Origin: Mycolicibacterium litorale
GTDB lineage: Bacteria; Actinomycetota; Actinomycetes; Mycobacteriales; Mycobacteriaceae
Direction: 5' to 3'
Length of the DNA stretch: 64,000 bases
Assembly: GCF_014218295.1 (NCBI RefSeq)
Contig: NZ_AP023287.1
Span: forward strand, 3,720,001 to 3,784,000
The number at the start of each line of letters is the position of its first letter. The first letter of the stretch is position 1. The notes beneath the pieces were generated by a model, which searched no databases, was not told where the DNA came from, and saw only the letters and a program-made list of their open reading frames with translations. Position numbers and translations under genes: made by a program. Shown here piece by piece: positions 18,322-26,849 of the stretch.

Positions 18322-19716
18322 ATGACACAGGGAGCCAACGACGTGAGCGCCGTCGACGATCTGCGCGGTGATCCCGCGGACAGTGACCGCAAGAAGAACC
18401 GGTACCACTTCGACCGGCACACCCCGGAATACCGGGAGCAGTTCGAGAAGATCACCGAGGAGATGCACGCCAAGTGCCCCATGGCGTGGACCGAGACCTA
18501 CGGCGGGCACTGGGTCGCCGCGGACAGCAGGCACGTCTTCGAGCTGGCGCGCTGCCCGGTGGTGTCCAACCACCACGACATCAGCGGTGACACCCCGTTC
18601 CAGGGGATCACCATCCCGAAGGCCAGCCGCGCGACCGTCGTGCGCGGGGGCATCTTGGAGATGGACGAACCGGAACACAGCGCGTACCGCGGCGCGCTGA
18701 ACCCGTACCTGTCGCCTGCGGCCATCAAACGCTGGGAGCCGTTCGTCGACGAGATCACCCGCGCGGCGCTCGACGAGCACATCGAGTCGGGCCGTATCGA
18801 TTTCGTCGAGCATCTGGCGAACGTGGTACCCGCGGTGTTCACGCTCGCGATGATGGGCATCGAGCTGAAGAAGTGGAATGTCTACAGCGAGCCCACGCAC
18901 GCCTCGGTGTACACCCCCGAGCACTCCCCCGAACGCGAGAAGATCAACGAGCAGCACCGCGAGATGGGGATCGACCTCATCACCAACATGATGGAGATCC
19001 GGCAGAATCCGCGCCCGGGTCTGGTCAACGCGCTCGTGCAGTTGCGGATCGACGGTGAGCCCGCACCGGACATGGAGATCCTCGGCAACCTGGGTCTCAT
19101 CATCGGCGGCGGCTTCGACACGACGACCGCGCTCACCGCCCACGCGCTGGAATGGCTGGGCGAGCATCCCGACCAGCGTGACCGCCTCAGCCGCGAACGC
19201 GCCACGCTTCTGCATCCGGCCACCGAGGAGTTCCTGCGGTTCTTCACCCCCGCACCCGGTGACGGCCGCACCTTCGCCGACGACGTCGAGGTGGAGGGCC
19301 AGCAGTTCAAGAAGTACGAGCGGCTGTGGCTGTCGTGGGCGATGGCCAACCGGGACCCGTCGGTGTTCACCGACCCCAACGAGGTCATCCTGGACCGGAA
19401 GGGCAACCGTCACTTCAGTTTCGGTATCGGGGTGCACCGCTGCGTGGGTTCCAACGTGGCGCGGACGGTATTCAAGTCCATGCTCACGGCGGTACTCGAC
19501 CGGATGCCCGACTACGTCTGCGACCCCGAGGGCACGGTCCACTACGACACCATCGGCGTCATCCAGGGCATGCGCAATCTGCCCGCGACCTTCACCCCGA
19601 GCAGTCCGCTGGGTCCCGGCCTGGACGAGACGCTGGAGAAACTCCAGCGCATCTGCGGCGAGCAGGAACTGGCCCGGCCGATCACCGAGCGCAAAGAAGC
19701 CGCCGTCATCGACTGA
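18322..19716 (+). CDS. Cytochrome P450
   Basis: A P450 of about 464 residues, long for a mycobacterial P450. The heme motif is FSFGIGVHRCVG (cysteine thiolate ligand), the I-helix reads GGGFDTTT with the acid-alcohol pair D-T, and the K-helix is EEFLRFF with E-x-x-R. There is an N-terminal extension and a 40-residue charged tail. It hydroxylates an unknown substrate using the upstream ferredoxin. A GTG at 18343 has the better ribosome site (AGGGAG, 8-nt spacing) and may be the true start; the ATG at 18322 is kept as the longest form clear of the ferredoxin gene. Confidence 0.9.
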   Translation: MTQGANDVSAVDDLRGDPADSDRKKNRYHFDRHTPEYREQFEKITEEMHAKCPMAWTETYGGHWVAADSRHVFELARCPVVSNHHDISGDTPFQGITIPKASRATVVRGGILEMDEPEHSAYRGALNPYLSPAAIKRWEPFVDEITRAALDEHIESGRIDFVEHLANVVPAVFTLAMMGIELKKWNVYSEPTHASVYTPEHSPEREKINEQHREMGIDLITNMMEIRQNPRPGLVNALVQLRIDGEPAPDMEILGNLGLIIGGGFDTTTALTAHALEWLGEHPDQRDRLSRERATLLHPATEEFLRFFTPAPGDGRTFADDVEVEGQQFKKYERLWLSWAMANRDPSVFTDPNEVILDRKGNRHFSFGIGVHRCVGSNVARTVFKSMLTAVLDRMPDYVCDPEGTVHYDTIGVIQGMRNLPATFTPSSPLGPGLDETLEKLQRICGEQELARPITERKEAAVID

Positions 19717-19762
19717 TCGCATCGACTGCCGGCCGGCAAGGTTTGCCTAACGGAAGAAAAGG

Positions 19763-19779
19763 TAACAGTTCCGCTGTTA
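19763..19779. promoter_or_regulatory. Inverted repeat upstream of the hemophore-like gene
   Basis: TAACAG-TTCCG-CTGTTA is a perfect 6-bp inverted repeat about 80 nt upstream of the ATG at 19861. It sits in the otherwise empty 144-bp gap after the P450. It could be an operator or the stem of a weak terminator; there is no direct evidence for either. Confidence 0.3.
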
Positions 19780-19860
19780 TCGTCGATGTAACTGCTGTCG
19801 GGTGATCTTGTGCCCGGCGAAGCGCATTCGATATAGGAATTCCGAGAAGAGGGTGTACCC

Positions 19861-20199
19861 ATGCTGAAGCTGTCGCGCAGGAATATCGCAATCACGCTCG
19901 GCGGCCTCGCCGTGGCGATACCGCTGTCGGCAGGCGTCGCGTCGGCGCAGCCGGACCTGGGCCCGATCATCAACACCACCTGCAGTTACAACCAGGTGAT
20001 CGCGGCGCTCAACGACCAGCATCCGGATCTCGCCGCCCAGTTCGCCCAGCAGCCGGCCGGCCAGAACGCGGTGCGCAACTTCCTCGCCTCGTCCCCGCAG
20101 CAGCGGCAGGCGACGGTCGCGTTCCTGCAGGGCAACCCGACCGCCCAGGCGTACTTCGGGCCGATCTCGGACGTCGCGAACACCTGCAACAACTACTGA
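19861..20199 (+). CDS. Hemophore-related exported protein (Rv0203-like family)
   Basis: A 112-residue exported protein: basic N-terminus MLKLSRRN, hydrophobic core, cleavage after VASA-Q. The mature part is a small helical domain with two cysteines (TTCSYNQ and ANTCNNY) and the NDQHPDLAAQF / FLASSPQQRQATVAFLQG pattern of the mycobacterial heme-binding-protein relatives. Members act outside the cytoplasm; heme binding by this copy is inferred from family only. It is separate from the catabolic genes by an intergenic gap and ends at a strong hairpin. Confidence 0.82.
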   Translation: MLKLSRRNIAITLGGLAVAIPLSAGVASAQPDLGPIINTTCSYNQVIAALNDQHPDLAAQFAQQPAGQNAVRNFLASSPQQRQATVAFLQGNPTAQAYFGPISDVANTCNNY

Positions 20200-20205
20200 G
20201 CGGTG

Positions 20206-20234
20206 GCCGCGCGGCTGCCGGTCAGCCGCGCGGC
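20206..20234. terminator. Convergent hairpin terminator
   Basis: A 12-bp perfect stem (GCCGCGCGGCTG and complement) with a 5-nt loop CCGGT lies between the convergent hemophore-like gene and the acyl-CoA dehydrogenase, overlapping the last codons of the latter. No T-tract is seen, as is usual for mycobacteria. Confidence 0.65.
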
Positions 20235-21397
20235 AACCCCAGCACCTGGGTCGCGATGATGTTGCGCTGGATCTCCGAGGTGCCGCCGGCGATGGTGCCG
20301 GAGAAACTACGCGCGTAGCGCTCGAACCAGCTGGCGAAGTAGTGGTCGAGGTTCATGTGCGCGTACCGCCCGGTCGTCGAGGGGTGGACCAGCCCGGCGG
20401 ACCCGGACGCCGTCAGCGCCGCGTCGGCGGCGCGCATCTCGGCCTCGGAACCGAACAGCTTGAGCACCGACACCGAAGCGGTGTCCATCTCCCCGCGTGC
20501 GGCGCGGGCCAGCGCGGCCGACCCCATGGCCCGCAGCGCCTGATAGTCCATGATCATCGAGGCATAGGTGTCCCGCTCCATCTCGGTGCGCGGGACGAAA
20601 TCGGCGATCACATTGTCGATTCGGTCGGCGAAACCCAGCCACATCATCGTCCGCTCGTGACCCAGTGAGCCGTTGGCCACCTTCCAGCCCTGGTTCAGCG
20701 GGCCGACGAGGTTCTCGGCGGGCACCCGCGCGTCGGTGAAGAAGACCTCGTTGAAGTCCTTGTTGTCCTCACCGCACAGATCGGCGAAGGGGCGGCACAC
20801 CACCCCGGGCGTATCCGTCGGGATGATCAGCGCGCTGATGCCGCGGTGTTTCGGCGCATCCGGGTCCGTACGGACGAACGCCAGCAGATAGTCGGCGTCG
20901 TGCGCGCCCGACGTCCACACCTTCTGGCCGTTGACCACGAAATGGTCCCCGTCGCGCGCCGCGCGGGTACGCAGCGACGCCAGGTCTGATCCGGCGCTCG
21001 GTTCGCTCATCCCCAGTGATGCGGTGAGTTCGCCTCGCAGCACCGGGACCGCCCAGCGGTGCTTCTGCTCCTCGGAGCCGAACGTCAGCAGTGAAGCGGC
21101 GACGATGTTGACGCCCTGCGGATTGAAGCTGTGGTAGATCCGTCGCCGGCACAGTTCGTCGAGGTGGACGAACTGCTGCAGCACCGTGGCGTTGCGGCCG
21201 CCGAACTCCGGCGGCTGTGCGGGCAGCAGCCACCCGTTGTCGAACAGCAGGCGCTGCCAGTCGCGGGCCCACTGCGGCATGTGCGAGACCGACCGCGGAC
21301 GCTCGAGTGTGGCCGACTCGGGCGGCAGGTGTTCGTCGAGGAAGGCGGCGAACTCGGCGCGGAACTGCTCGACGTCGGCATCAAAAGTCAGCTGCAT
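20222..21397 (-). CDS. Acyl-CoA dehydrogenase, larger subunit of an unequal pair
   Basis: A 391-residue FAD-dependent acyl-CoA dehydrogenase. It has LGMSEPSAGSD and QKVWTSGAHDAD in the FAD/substrate region, LGHERT in the middle helix domain, and a C-terminal GTIAGGTSEIQRNIIATQVLGLP FAD-binding signature. It introduces an alpha-beta double bond into an acyl-CoA. The ATG at 21397 has GGAGGA and overlaps the end of the preceding acyl-CoA dehydrogenase gene by 17 nt. This tight pairing of a ~390- and a ~330-residue member is typical of the alpha2beta2 enzymes of steroid side-chain degradation. Confidence 0.9.
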   Translation of the reverse strand: MQLTFDADVEQFRAEFAAFLDEHLPPESATLERPRSVSHMPQWARDWQRLLFDNGWLLPAQPPEFGGRNATVLQQFVHLDELCRRRIYHSFNPQGVNIVAASLLTFGSEEQKHRWAVPVLRGELTASLGMSEPSAGSDLASLRTRAARDGDHFVVNGQKVWTSGAHDADYLLAFVRTDPDAPKHRGISALIIPTDTPGVVCRPFADLCGEDNKDFNEVFFTDARVPAENLVGPLNQGWKVANGSLGHERTMMWLGFADRIDNVIADFVPRTEMERDTYASMIMDYQALRAMGSAALARAARGEMDTASVSVLKLFGSEAEMRAADAALTASGSAGLVHPSTTGRYAHMNLDHYFASWFERYARSFSGTIAGGTSEIQRNIIATQVLGLPRG

Positions 21398-22379
21398 GAA
21401 ATTCCTCCGCGATCGTCGCCCGGTGCTCGGCAGCACCGCCGAGCAGCAGTTCGCCGGCCTTGGCGCGCTTCAGCGCGAACTGCAGGTCGTTCTCCCACGT
21501 GAAGCCCATGGCGCCGAACAGCTGCAGGCCGTGCCGGAACACCACCGACTGGCACTCCCCGGCCGCCGCCTTGGCCATCGACGCCGCGAGCCGGCGCCGC
21601 GGATCGTCGGCGGCGATCGTGAGCGCGGCGAAGTAGGCCAGCGCGCGGGCGCGTTCGGTGGCCACGTGCATGTCGACCGCCTTGTGCTGGACGGCCTGGA
21701 ACGACCCGATCGGCACGCCGAACTGGTGGCGCTGTTTGACGTGGTCGAGCGCGAGGTCGAGGATCCGCTGGCAGGCGCCCACGGTCGTGATCGCGATACC
21801 GGTCAGCGCGAGGTGGCGCGCCCGTTCGGCGTCGGCGGGCACCCGGTCGGTGTCGGGCACGTTGATCCGGTCGAACGAGACATCGGCGATGTGCAGCACC
21901 GGATCGAACACCGGGCTGCGGCGACGGACCGCGACCGAAGCGTCGAGGGCGAAGACACCGGCGTCGGTGACCACCGCGAACCGCTCGGCGCGGTCGCCGT
22001 CGAGGACGAACCGCGCCGAACCGTCGAGCACCCACCCCTCGGCGTCGCGGACCGCGGTGATCCCGGCGTAGATCGCCGCACCTGCGTGCTGCGGATCGAA
22101 GCGGTCCCCGACCAGCGGCGCGTACTGCGTCATCGTGGCGAGAAACGGCGTCGGATCGGTGGCGCGGCCCATCTCCTCCAGCACGATCGCCAATTCGACC
22201 GCGTTCTCCGGGTCGGTCAGCTCGGTCCAGCCGGCGTCGACGTAGCTCCTCCACAGCGGCGCCGGGTCGACATCGTTCTCCGCGATCTCGCGGACCAACG
22301 AAGCCGGACACTGTTTCGACACCGCATCGCGCACGGTCTCCTGCCACAGCCGCTGATCGGCATCGAACTCGAGTAGCAT
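21381..22379 (-). CDS. Acyl-CoA dehydrogenase, smaller subunit of an unequal pair
   Basis: A 332-residue, divergent acyl-CoA dehydrogenase: N-terminal helical domain (LWQETVRDAVSKQC), a reduced middle beta domain with WVLDGSARFVLDG, and a C-terminal helical domain (HQFGVPIGSFQAVQHKAVDMHV, FGAMGFTWEND). The usual GGTSEIQRN signature is replaced by GGAAEHRATIAEE. Short partners of this kind form heterotetramers with a full-length subunit. The start at 22379 follows AGGAGG. The 25-bp palindrome 30 nt upstream is a likely operator. Confidence 0.88.
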   Translation of the reverse strand: MLLEFDADQRLWQETVRDAVSKQCPASLVREIAENDVDPAPLWRSYVDAGWTELTDPENAVELAIVLEEMGRATDPTPFLATMTQYAPLVGDRFDPQHAGAAIYAGITAVRDAEGWVLDGSARFVLDGDRAERFAVVTDAGVFALDASVAVRRRSPVFDPVLHIADVSFDRINVPDTDRVPADAERARHLALTGIAITTVGACQRILDLALDHVKQRHQFGVPIGSFQAVQHKAVDMHVATERARALAYFAALTIAADDPRRRLAASMAKAAAGECQSVVFRHGLQLFGAMGFTWENDLQFALKRAKAGELLLGGAAEHRATIAEEFHAADF

Positions 22380-22408
22380 CCGGCGCCTCCTGGGTGGTCG
22401 ATCACGAC

Positions 22409-22433
22409 CTTCGGAGAATATCATTCTCCGAAG
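22409..22433. promoter_or_regulatory. 25-bp palindromic operator before the acyl-CoA dehydrogenase pair
   Basis: Perfect 11-bp arms CTTCGGAGAAT / ATTCTCCGAAG separated by ATC, 30 nt upstream of the ATG at 22379. The core AGAAT-ATC-ATTCT is the best copy of a repeat shared with other promoters here. Size and symmetry fit a TetR-type dimer site. Confidence 0.7.
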
Positions 22434-22538
22434 ACTGCTCACGCGTTCTCGCTTCTCGCCTATGGCCTTCTGGGAGCGCGGCGCGCCGAAGCTGACCAGC
22501 ACACTCCTTCACCTGCAGTGATGCGCGTAAGCCAGCGG

Positions 22539-22551
22539 AGAACTCGGTTCT
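22539..22551. promoter_or_regulatory. Operator candidate before the amidohydrolase operon
   Basis: AGAAC-TCG-GTTCT, a perfect 5-bp inverted repeat, lies 108 nt upstream of the TTG start at 22659 in the 279-bp divergent region. With the site at 22409 it would allow one regulator to control both directions. Nothing else is visible in this region. Confidence 0.55.
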
Positions 22552-22658
22552 TGCCTTTGAAGAACTTCGATTTACACTGACTGTGTGTCCGGCTTCGCCG
22601 CACACGCTCGAAGCCGTCTGCGCGCCCCGTGTCGCCGGACGAACATCGGAGGACGACC

Positions 22659-23750
22659 TTGGCCACAACGCAGCCCGACGGGACGCAGACGCCCCTGATC
22701 GACGCCAGCGTGCACATCTTCTTCGGCTCCAACAAGGACCTACGCCAGAACTTCATGCGCGAGCCGTTCCGCAGCCGCGGCTTCCCCGACTACGAGATGG
22801 ACTGGTACGGCGCCCCCGGCGGCGAATACGCGAAGGGCACCGAGGGATCCGACGGCCAGTACCCCGGCTCGGACCCCGACGTGGTGGCCAAGCATCTGTT
22901 CACCGATCGCGGCGTCGACATGGCGATCCTGCATCCGATGACCCGAGGCATCATGCCCGACCGCCATCTCGGCACGGCCATCGCCGCCGCCCACAACGAG
23001 ATGATGGTGACCCGCTGGCTCGAACACCCCGAGCACGGCGAGCGCTTCCGAGGGACCATCCGGGTGAACCCGGACGATCTGACCGGCGCCCTGCGCGAGA
23101 TCGACAAGTACCGCGACCACCCGCGCGTGGTGCAGATCGGCGTACCGCTGCAGTCTCGCGAGTTGTACGGCAAACCGCAGTACTGGCCGCTGTGGGAGGC
23201 CGTGATCGATGCGAACCTTCCGGTGGCCGTGCACATCGAGGTCGGTTCGGGCATCGCGCTGCCGCCCACGCCGTCGGGTAACACCAGAACCTATGAGCAG
23301 TACGCCGGTTTCATGGCGCTGAACTACCTGTACCACTTGATGAACATGATCGCCGAAGGCGTCTTCGAGCGGATGCCGGCGCTCAAGTTCGTCTGGGCCG
23401 ACGGCGCGGCCGACCTCCTCACACCGTTCATCTGGCGGATGGACTGCTTCGGCCGCCCGCACCTCGAGCAGACGCCGTGGGCGCCCAAGATGCCCAGCGA
23501 TTACCTGCCCGGCCACGTCTTCTTCGTCCAGGGCATGCTCGACGGCCCCGGTGATGCCGACTTCGCCGGTGAATGGCATTCCTTCACCGGTAAGGACGAC
23601 ATGGTGATGTACGGGTCGAGCTACCCGCACTGGCAGCTCAACGAGCCGTCGGTGCCCAGCGCGTTCAGCACCGAACAGCGCGACAAGTTGTTGTGGCGCA
23701 ATGCTGCCGAGCTCTACGGCCTGCAGATCGGCGCAGAGGTCCGGCTGTGA
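22659..23750 (+). CDS. Amidohydrolase-family protein, metal site degenerate
   Basis: A 363-residue TIM-barrel protein of the ACMSD-like amidohydrolase-2 family. Where active members have D-x-(H/D)-x-H it reads LIDASVHIF, the mid-barrel histidine position reads FVWADGAAD, and the usual S-D-Y-P-H-W reads GSSYPHW. Several metal ligands are therefore missing and it may be non-catalytic or a partner of the next gene's product, which keeps these residues. The TTG at 22659 has a perfect GGAGG with 6-nt spacing; a GTG at 22629 lacks one. Confidence 0.82.
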   Translation: MATTQPDGTQTPLIDASVHIFFGSNKDLRQNFMREPFRSRGFPDYEMDWYGAPGGEYAKGTEGSDGQYPGSDPDVVAKHLFTDRGVDMAILHPMTRGIMPDRHLGTAIAAAHNEMMVTRWLEHPEHGERFRGTIRVNPDDLTGALREIDKYRDHPRVVQIGVPLQSRELYGKPQYWPLWEAVIDANLPVAVHIEVGSGIALPPTPSGNTRTYEQYAGFMALNYLYHLMNMIAEGVFERMPALKFVWADGAADLLTPFIWRMDCFGRPHLEQTPWAPKMPSDYLPGHVFFVQGMLDGPGDADFAGEWHSFTGKDDMVMYGSSYPHWQLNEPSVPSAFSTEQRDKLLWRNAAELYGLQIGAEVRL

Positions 23751-23772
23751 CGGAAGCGATCAAGGAGACATC

Positions 23773-24915
23773 ATGACGGTCACCACCACACCGCGCACAC
23801 CCGCGGCCGAACGCATCGCCGTGCGGTGCGTCGACTCCGACGTCCACCCGGTCCCCCGCGCCGGCGACCTGGGCCAGTACCTTCCCGAGCCGTGGCGCAG
23901 CACGTACTTCAACACCCGCAAGGTCGGCGAGCAGATCTACTACGACGCACCCGATTACGCGCACGCCTACGCGATGCGCGTCGACACCTTCCCCGCCGAC
24001 GGCCAATTCCCCGGCAGTGACCCTGATCTGGCGTTCAAACAGCTGATCATGGAGGCCGGGGCGGACATCGCGATCCTCGAGCCCGCCGCGTACCCGGCCC
24101 GCATCCCCGAGGCGCAGCACGCGATGTCGTGTGCGCTCAACGACTGGCAGGCCAACCACTGGCTCGACAGCCACAACAACTGGCACGAGCGGTGGCGCGG
24201 ATCGATCTGCCTGGCAATCGAGGAGCCGGAGAAATCGGTCGAGGAGATCGAACGCTGGGCCGGCCATCCGTACATGGCGCAGATCCTGATCAAGGCCGAA
24301 CCCCGGCCGTCGTGGGGAAACCCGAAGTACGACCCCATCTGGGCCGCCGCCACCAAACACGACATCACGGTGAGTTGCCACCTGTCGCGCAGCCACTTCG
24401 ACGAGCTTCCCATGCCGCCGGTCGGCATGCCGAGCTACAACCACGACTTCATGGTCACCTATTCGCTGCTGGCCGCCAACCAGGTGATGAGTCTGGTGTT
24501 CGACGGTGTCTTCGACCGGTTCCCGACCCTGCGCATCGTGCTGGTCGAACACGCCTTCACCTGGATCCTCCCGCTGATGTGGCGGATGGACGCGCTGTAC
24601 GAGGCCCGCAAGGGCTGGGTGGACATCAAGCGCAAACCGTCCGATTACGTCAAGGACCACATCAAGTTCACCACCCAGCCGCTGGACTACCCCGAGGACA
24701 AGACCGAACTCTCGCGGGCGTTCGAGTGGATGGAGTGCGACAAGATCCTGCTCTACAGCTCCGACTACCCGCACTGGACGTTCGACGATCCGCGGTGGCT
24801 GGTCAAGCATCTGCCCGAACATGCCAGGGAGAACGTGATGTTCCGCAACGGACTGGCCACCTATCACCTCCCGGACACGGTGCCCGCCCTCGAGGGCCAG
24901 GTCCGGGTGTTCTGA
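23773..24915 (+). CDS. Amidohydrolase-family metal-dependent hydrolase/decarboxylase
   Basis: A 380-residue amidohydrolase-2 protein with an intact-looking site: VDSDVHP at residues 20-26, VSCHLSRSH, VLVEHAFTW and YSSDYPHW. Such enzymes hydrolyse C-C or C-O bonds or decarboxylate ring-derived acids using one divalent metal. It is a diverged paralog of the preceding gene, 22 bp apart, with AAGGAG before the ATG at 23773. It is followed after 6 bp by a Rieske ferredoxin gene, so the three are likely co-expressed. Confidence 0.87.
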   Translation: MTVTTTPRTPAAERIAVRCVDSDVHPVPRAGDLGQYLPEPWRSTYFNTRKVGEQIYYDAPDYAHAYAMRVDTFPADGQFPGSDPDLAFKQLIMEAGADIAILEPAAYPARIPEAQHAMSCALNDWQANHWLDSHNNWHERWRGSICLAIEEPEKSVEEIERWAGHPYMAQILIKAEPRPSWGNPKYDPIWAAATKHDITVSCHLSRSHFDELPMPPVGMPSYNHDFMVTYSLLAANQVMSLVFDGVFDRFPTLRIVLVEHAFTWILPLMWRMDALYEARKGWVDIKRKPSDYVKDHIKFTTQPLDYPEDKTELSRAFEWMECDKILLYSSDYPHWTFDDPRWLVKHLPEHARENVMFRNGLATYHLPDTVPALEGQVRVF

Positions 24916-24921
24916 CGCACG

Positions 24922-25314
24922 ATGACCGAGGAAAAGAAACCGCCCCGGCTCGCCCAGGGGCGTGAGCACATCGTCGCCACCGTCGACGAGATCCCACCCG
25001 GTGCACACAAGGTGGTGCCGATCGGACGGCACGGCGTCGGCGTGTACAACGTCAACGGCACCTTCTACGCGATCGCGAACTACTGCCCGCACGAGGGCGG
25101 CCCGCTGTGCGTGGGTCGCGCCCGTGGCCGCACCGTGGTCGACGACAGCGTGCCGGGTGACGCGGTGATGGTGCGCGATCTCGAGTACATCTACTGCCCC
25201 TGGCACCAATGGGGATTCGAGCTCGCGACGGGCACCACCGCGGTCAAACCGGAGTGGAGCATCCGCACCTACCCGGTCCGCGTGGTCGGCAACGACGTGC
25301 TGGTGATGGCATGA
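24922..25314 (+). CDS. Rieske [2Fe-2S] ferredoxin-like protein
   Basis: A 130-residue stand-alone Rieske domain with ligands in C-P-H-E-G-G-P-L-C and C-P-W-H-Q-W-G-F-E, the C-x-H...C-x2-H pattern of oxygenase-type Rieske proteins. An insertion between the two ligand pairs (about 30 residues) is longer than in typical BphA3 ferredoxins. It may carry electrons to one of the oxygenases in the window or act with the adjacent amidohydrolases; the partner is unknown. Confidence 0.88.
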   Translation: MTEEKKPPRLAQGREHIVATVDEIPPGAHKVVPIGRHGVGVYNVNGTFYAIANYCPHEGGPLCVGRARGRTVVDDSVPGDAVMVRDLEYIYCPWHQWGFELATGTTAVKPEWSIRTYPVRVVGNDVLVMA

Positions 25315-25426
25315 ACCTGCTGACTCCCCCCGCGACGCGGGCCTACCTCCCGCTTGCGGGGGCGCGTGTCTGCACACGACACGCCGCCGTTTTCCCACAG
25401 ACCACGCACGCTCGCGGAGGTTACGC

Positions 25427-26335
25427 ATGACCACGACCGAGACCGCAGGCCCGGCACTCAAACGCGGCGAGAAGATCATCGAGATCAACGGCGGCAAGGT
25501 CGTCTACGAGATCCTCGGCAAGAGCGGTGATTTCATCGCGCTCACGCCGGGCGGGCGGTTCAGCAAGGACATCCCGGGGCTGCGTCCGCTGGCTCAGGCA
25601 CTGGTCAAGGGCGGCTACCGCGTGCTGCTGTGGGACCGGCCGAACTGCGGCAAGTCCGATGTGCAGTTCTACGGGCACAGCGAATCACACATGCGCGCCG
25701 AGACGCTCCATCAGCTGATCACCACCCTCGACATCGGGCCGTGCATCATCGCCGGTGGGTCCGGCGGCGCGCGGGATTCGATGCTGACGACGATGCTGCA
25801 CCCCGAGATCGTCACGAAGCTGGTCGTGTGGAACATCGTCGGCGGTGTGTACGGCTCGTTCGTGCTGGGCTCCTACTACATCGTGCCGAGCATCCTCGCG
25901 GTTCGCGGGGCCGGGATGAAGGCCGTCGCGCACGTCGACGAGTGGAAGGAACGCATCGCCGAGAACCCGGCCAACCGCGAGCGCATCCTGAGCCTGGACC
26001 CCGACCACTTCCTCAAGCTGATGTTGCGCTGGCTCAACGCCTTCGTCCCCAAACCGGGTCAGACGATCCCGGGCGTGGAGGACGAGATGTTCGACAACAT
26101 CCGCGTCCCCACACTGATCATCCGCGGCGGCGAGAACGACCTCGACCATCCGAAACGGACGTCGCTGGAGGTCAGCTGTCTGATCAAGGGATCGACGCTG
26201 ATCGATCCCCCGTGGCCGGAGGACGCCTGGGAACGCGCCGGGGAGAAGCGGGCGCAGGGCAAGGTCAAGCGGTTCAACATGTTCGACACCTGGGTGCAGG
26301 CCGCCCCGGCCATCCTCGAGTTCCTGGACTCCTGA
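25427..26335 (+). CDS. Alpha/beta hydrolase
   Basis: A 302-residue alpha/beta hydrolase: oxyanion region LTPGGRFSKD, DRPNCGKSD strand-turn, nucleophile elbow GGSGGARD (G-x-S-x-G), and later IIRGGENDLDHP, which should carry the acid. The last catalytic histidine is not obvious near the C-terminus, where FNMFDTW stands. Fold relatives cleave esters or C-C bonds of ring-cleavage products. It follows a 112-bp gap after the Rieske gene, with GGAGGTT before its ATG. Confidence 0.87.
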   Translation: MTTTETAGPALKRGEKIIEINGGKVVYEILGKSGDFIALTPGGRFSKDIPGLRPLAQALVKGGYRVLLWDRPNCGKSDVQFYGHSESHMRAETLHQLITTLDIGPCIIAGGSGGARDSMLTTMLHPEIVTKLVVWNIVGGVYGSFVLGSYYIVPSILAVRGAGMKAVAHVDEWKERIAENPANRERILSLDPDHFLKLMLRWLNAFVPKPGQTIPGVEDEMFDNIRVPTLIIRGGENDLDHPKRTSLEVSCLIKGSTLIDPPWPEDAWERAGEKRAQGKVKRFNMFDTWVQAAPAILEFLDS

Positions 26336-26337
26336 TG

Positions 26338-26811
26338 TCAGACGATCCGGATGTGCACCTCGCAGTTCAGCGAGGCCTCCAGCGCGGTGTGAATGCGGCT
26401 CTCCGGGATCCGTTCCAGATCCGCTCTGCGCAGTGCGACATGGACGACGTCCCAGCCGTCGTCGTCCACGGTACGTATGACGTCACCGGCCAGGCCGAAT
26501 CCGGCCAGCACGCCGCGTGCGTCGTCGTCGGTCCCACGGCTGATGTAGGTGAGCACCCCGGCGACCGGTTCGGTGCCGAACGCCTCCGCGCACAGGTCGA
26601 GCGCCCTGCGCGTGAGAACCTCCGGATCGTCACCGGCGATCAGCAGTTCGGCTTCTCGCCGGTTCGGCGGCATCGCGGGCAGATTGTTGTCCACCACCTC
26701 GGCGCCCGCCGCGCCGCCCAGTTCGCGCAGGCGCGTCATGCCGTCGGCTAGCTGGGCGGGTGTCAGTTGCCCCGCCGGGTCCACGCCGACCCGCACCACC
26801 GCAGTCCTCAT
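26338..26811 (-). CDS. Conserved hypothetical protein
   Basis: A 157-residue acidic protein starting MRTAVVRVGVDPAG. It has an alternating alpha/beta pattern (DGMTRLRELGGAAGAEVVD, NRREAELLIAGDDPEVLTRRALDLC, VAGVLTYISRGTDDDARGVLAGF). No signal peptide, membrane helix or enzyme motif is seen. It is the only minus-strand gene within the 22.7-35.3 kb plus-strand run, convergent with the alpha/beta hydrolase and divergent from the NuoF-like gene 38 bp away. Function unknown. Confidence 0.6.
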   Translation of the reverse strand: MRTAVVRVGVDPAGQLTPAQLADGMTRLRELGGAAGAEVVDNNLPAMPPNRREAELLIAGDDPEVLTRRALDLCAEAFGTEPVAGVLTYISRGTDDDARGVLAGFGLAGDVIRTVDDDGWDVVHVALRRADLERIPESRIHTALEASLNCEVHIRIV

Positions 26812-26849
26812 ACCGGCCAGCCTATCCGTCCCGAACGAGGTAGAAGCAG

